Notes under the pieces: generated by a model
Database searches by the model: none
The model's input: only the letters and a program-made list of their open reading frames with translations
What the model was told of the DNA's origin: nothing
In this document: one piece after another, positions 63,261 to 64,000 of the stretch
How positions within the stretch are numbered: the stretch's first letter is position 1
Layout: every line of letters begins with the position of its first letter
Assembly (NCBI GenBank): GCA_022844125.1
Contig: JALHMI010000003.1
Span: 124,001-188,000, forward strand
Length of the DNA: 64,000 bases
Reading direction: 5' to 3'
Origin: Pirellulales bacterium
GTDB lineage: Bacteria; Planctomycetota; Planctomycetia; Pirellulales; PALSA-1355
Translations under genes and position numbers: made by a program

Positions 63261-64000
63261 ATGCGACACGATCGAAGCGGCCGCGTCTATTTGATGGAAG
63301 TGCTGGTCGCGCTATTCGCGATCGGACTCTTGCTGAGCCTGCTGCTGCCGCTGATGCAGGTTAGCCGAGACGGCGGCCCCGGCTACGGCTGCAAGAACAA
63401 CTTACGCATTTGCTTTTTTGCGCTGAGCCATGTGGAAGACCGCCAGCGGCACTATCCCGGCTACGCCAACGTCGTGGGCGGCAAGCGTGCGAGTTGGGTC
63501 GTGCCGTTATTGCCATACTTCGAACGCCATGATTTGTACGTGACTTGGGACCATTGGGATCCGGATGTCGCCAGGTACGACGCTGAAATGATCAGTCCGA
63601 TCAATGTGCTGATCTGCCCCGCTGACTATGATTCGAAGTCAACGCCCGCCGATCCACTTTCGTACGTCGTGAACAGCGGCTCCGCGCGTTCGGCAAACGA
63701 CTTCATTCCGCCCATGGGAAAGAGCCCACCGTGGGTAGAAGATCGGGCCAGTGGCGTGTTTTTCAATCGCGCTCGTGCCGACTTCAGTGGCGCGATCTCA
63801 CAGCCTGATCCGCGACCGCCAGCTAAAGCTTTCTCGGCCAAGATGGGCCCTGTGATGACCGAAGACTTCATCAATGAACATGATGGGGCGAACTATACGA
63901 TCATGCTGACCGAGAGTTTGCAGGCGGGCGGCTGGGCATATGATCCGTTGGCTCCGGGAAGTCCGATGCGAAGTGAGTTTCAGATGCGGCAAGCAACCAG
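63261..64000 (+). CDS. DUF1559-like protein with atypical pilin N-terminus, partial (runs off the window)
   Basis: At least 246 codons, open at the right edge. The protein parallels the preceding DUF1559 gene: 'HYPGYANVVGGKRASWVVPLLPYFERHDLY', 'SPINVLICPADYD', 'LSYVVNSG', 'MTEDFINEHDGANYTIMLTESLQAGGWAYDP'. The N-terminus is divergent: 'SGRVYLMEVLVALFAIGLLL' instead of '(R/K)[10 protein letters not shown]', so the prepilin cleavage site is off by one residue or lost. GGAGG lies 8 bases before the ATG at 63261. It is probably a tandem duplicate that has diverged. Confidence 0.85.
   Translation, partial: MRHDRSGRVYLMEVLVALFAIGLLLSLLLPLMQVSRDGGPGYGCKNNLRICFFALSHVEDRQRHYPGYANVVGGKRASWVVPLLPYFERHDLYVTWDHWDPDVARYDAEMISPINVLICPADYDSKSTPADPLSYVVNSGSARSANDFIPPMGKSPPWVEDRASGVFFNRARADFSGAISQPDPRPPAKAFSAKMGPVMTEDFINEHDGANYTIMLTESLQAGGWAYDPLAPGSPMRSEFQMRQAT

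Overview
The window reads as a high-GC chromosome segment of a planctomycete, probably of the Pirellulales type. The evidence is the set of families typical of that phylum: three DUF1559 pseudopilin-like proteins, a DUF1501 / pre-peptidase C-terminal / DUF1549-DUF1553 / cytochrome-WD40 operon, a surface protein with a LEPR-like N-terminal signal and a dockerin-like C-terminus, a thioredoxin-NHL fusion, and an intergenic repeat built on AACCCGAAGCGTGAGCGAGG. Outer-membrane BamA is present. I saw no rRNA, tRNA, CRISPR array, prophage or insertion sequence. Most of the window is ordinary core chromosome.

Layout. 1-3.0 kb (minus): two Hsp20 chaperones and a secreted surface protein. 3.3-9.3 kb: a DUF1559 protein, thymidylate kinase, a VOC protein, a Cys-rich exported protein, a benzoylformate-decarboxylase-like ThDP enzyme, a PAP2 phosphatase and an SRPBCC protein. 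9.4-14 kb: acetyl-CoA synthetase, a decayed MazEF-type toxin-antitoxin pair, cysteine synthase and an esterase. 14-18 kb: two planctomycete proteins of unknown function, one a zinc-ribbon membrane protein with a giant Ala/Pro repeat. 18.1-21.2 kb: a ferrous-iron operon feoA-feoA-feoB-small membrane protein, with a Fur-box-like site over its probable start. 21.2-26.9 kb: a DUF1573 protein, divergent thioredoxin-NHL protein, and ribosomal protein S1 with a promoter and a strong terminator.

27-32 kb (minus) is the most interesting block. A YtrA-type GntR repressor, an ABC ATPase and two paralogous multi-span permeases form one operon. One permease carries an inserted leucine-rich-repeat domain. 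Its promoter (TTGACA, 17 bp, AATAAT) is embedded in a perfect nested inverted repeat. 32.3-36.9 kb: a compact group-1/2 sigma factor, a Tyr/Gly-rich exported protein with an apparent frameshift, and BamA with an unusual low-complexity insert.

37-43.8 kb (minus): DnaB, then a conserved information-processing run glmU-like, prs, rplY, pth, rpsF, ssb, rplI with a 12-bp terminator hairpin. 43.9-48 kb (plus): argB-argD-argF-rph behind a near-consensus promoter. 48-51.7 kb (minus): ffh-rpsP-trmD-rplS-yraN without rimM. 51.7-52.6 kb: a 577-base leader with a promoter and a possible structured RNA ahead of a small conserved protein. 52.7-61.1 kb (minus): the four-gene DUF1501 operon. 61.8-64 kb: two tandem DUF1559 genes, the second cut by the window edge.

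Many start codons were moved inward from the longest possible start, using ribosome-binding sites and family N-termini. All functional calls come from reading motifs; no database search was run.
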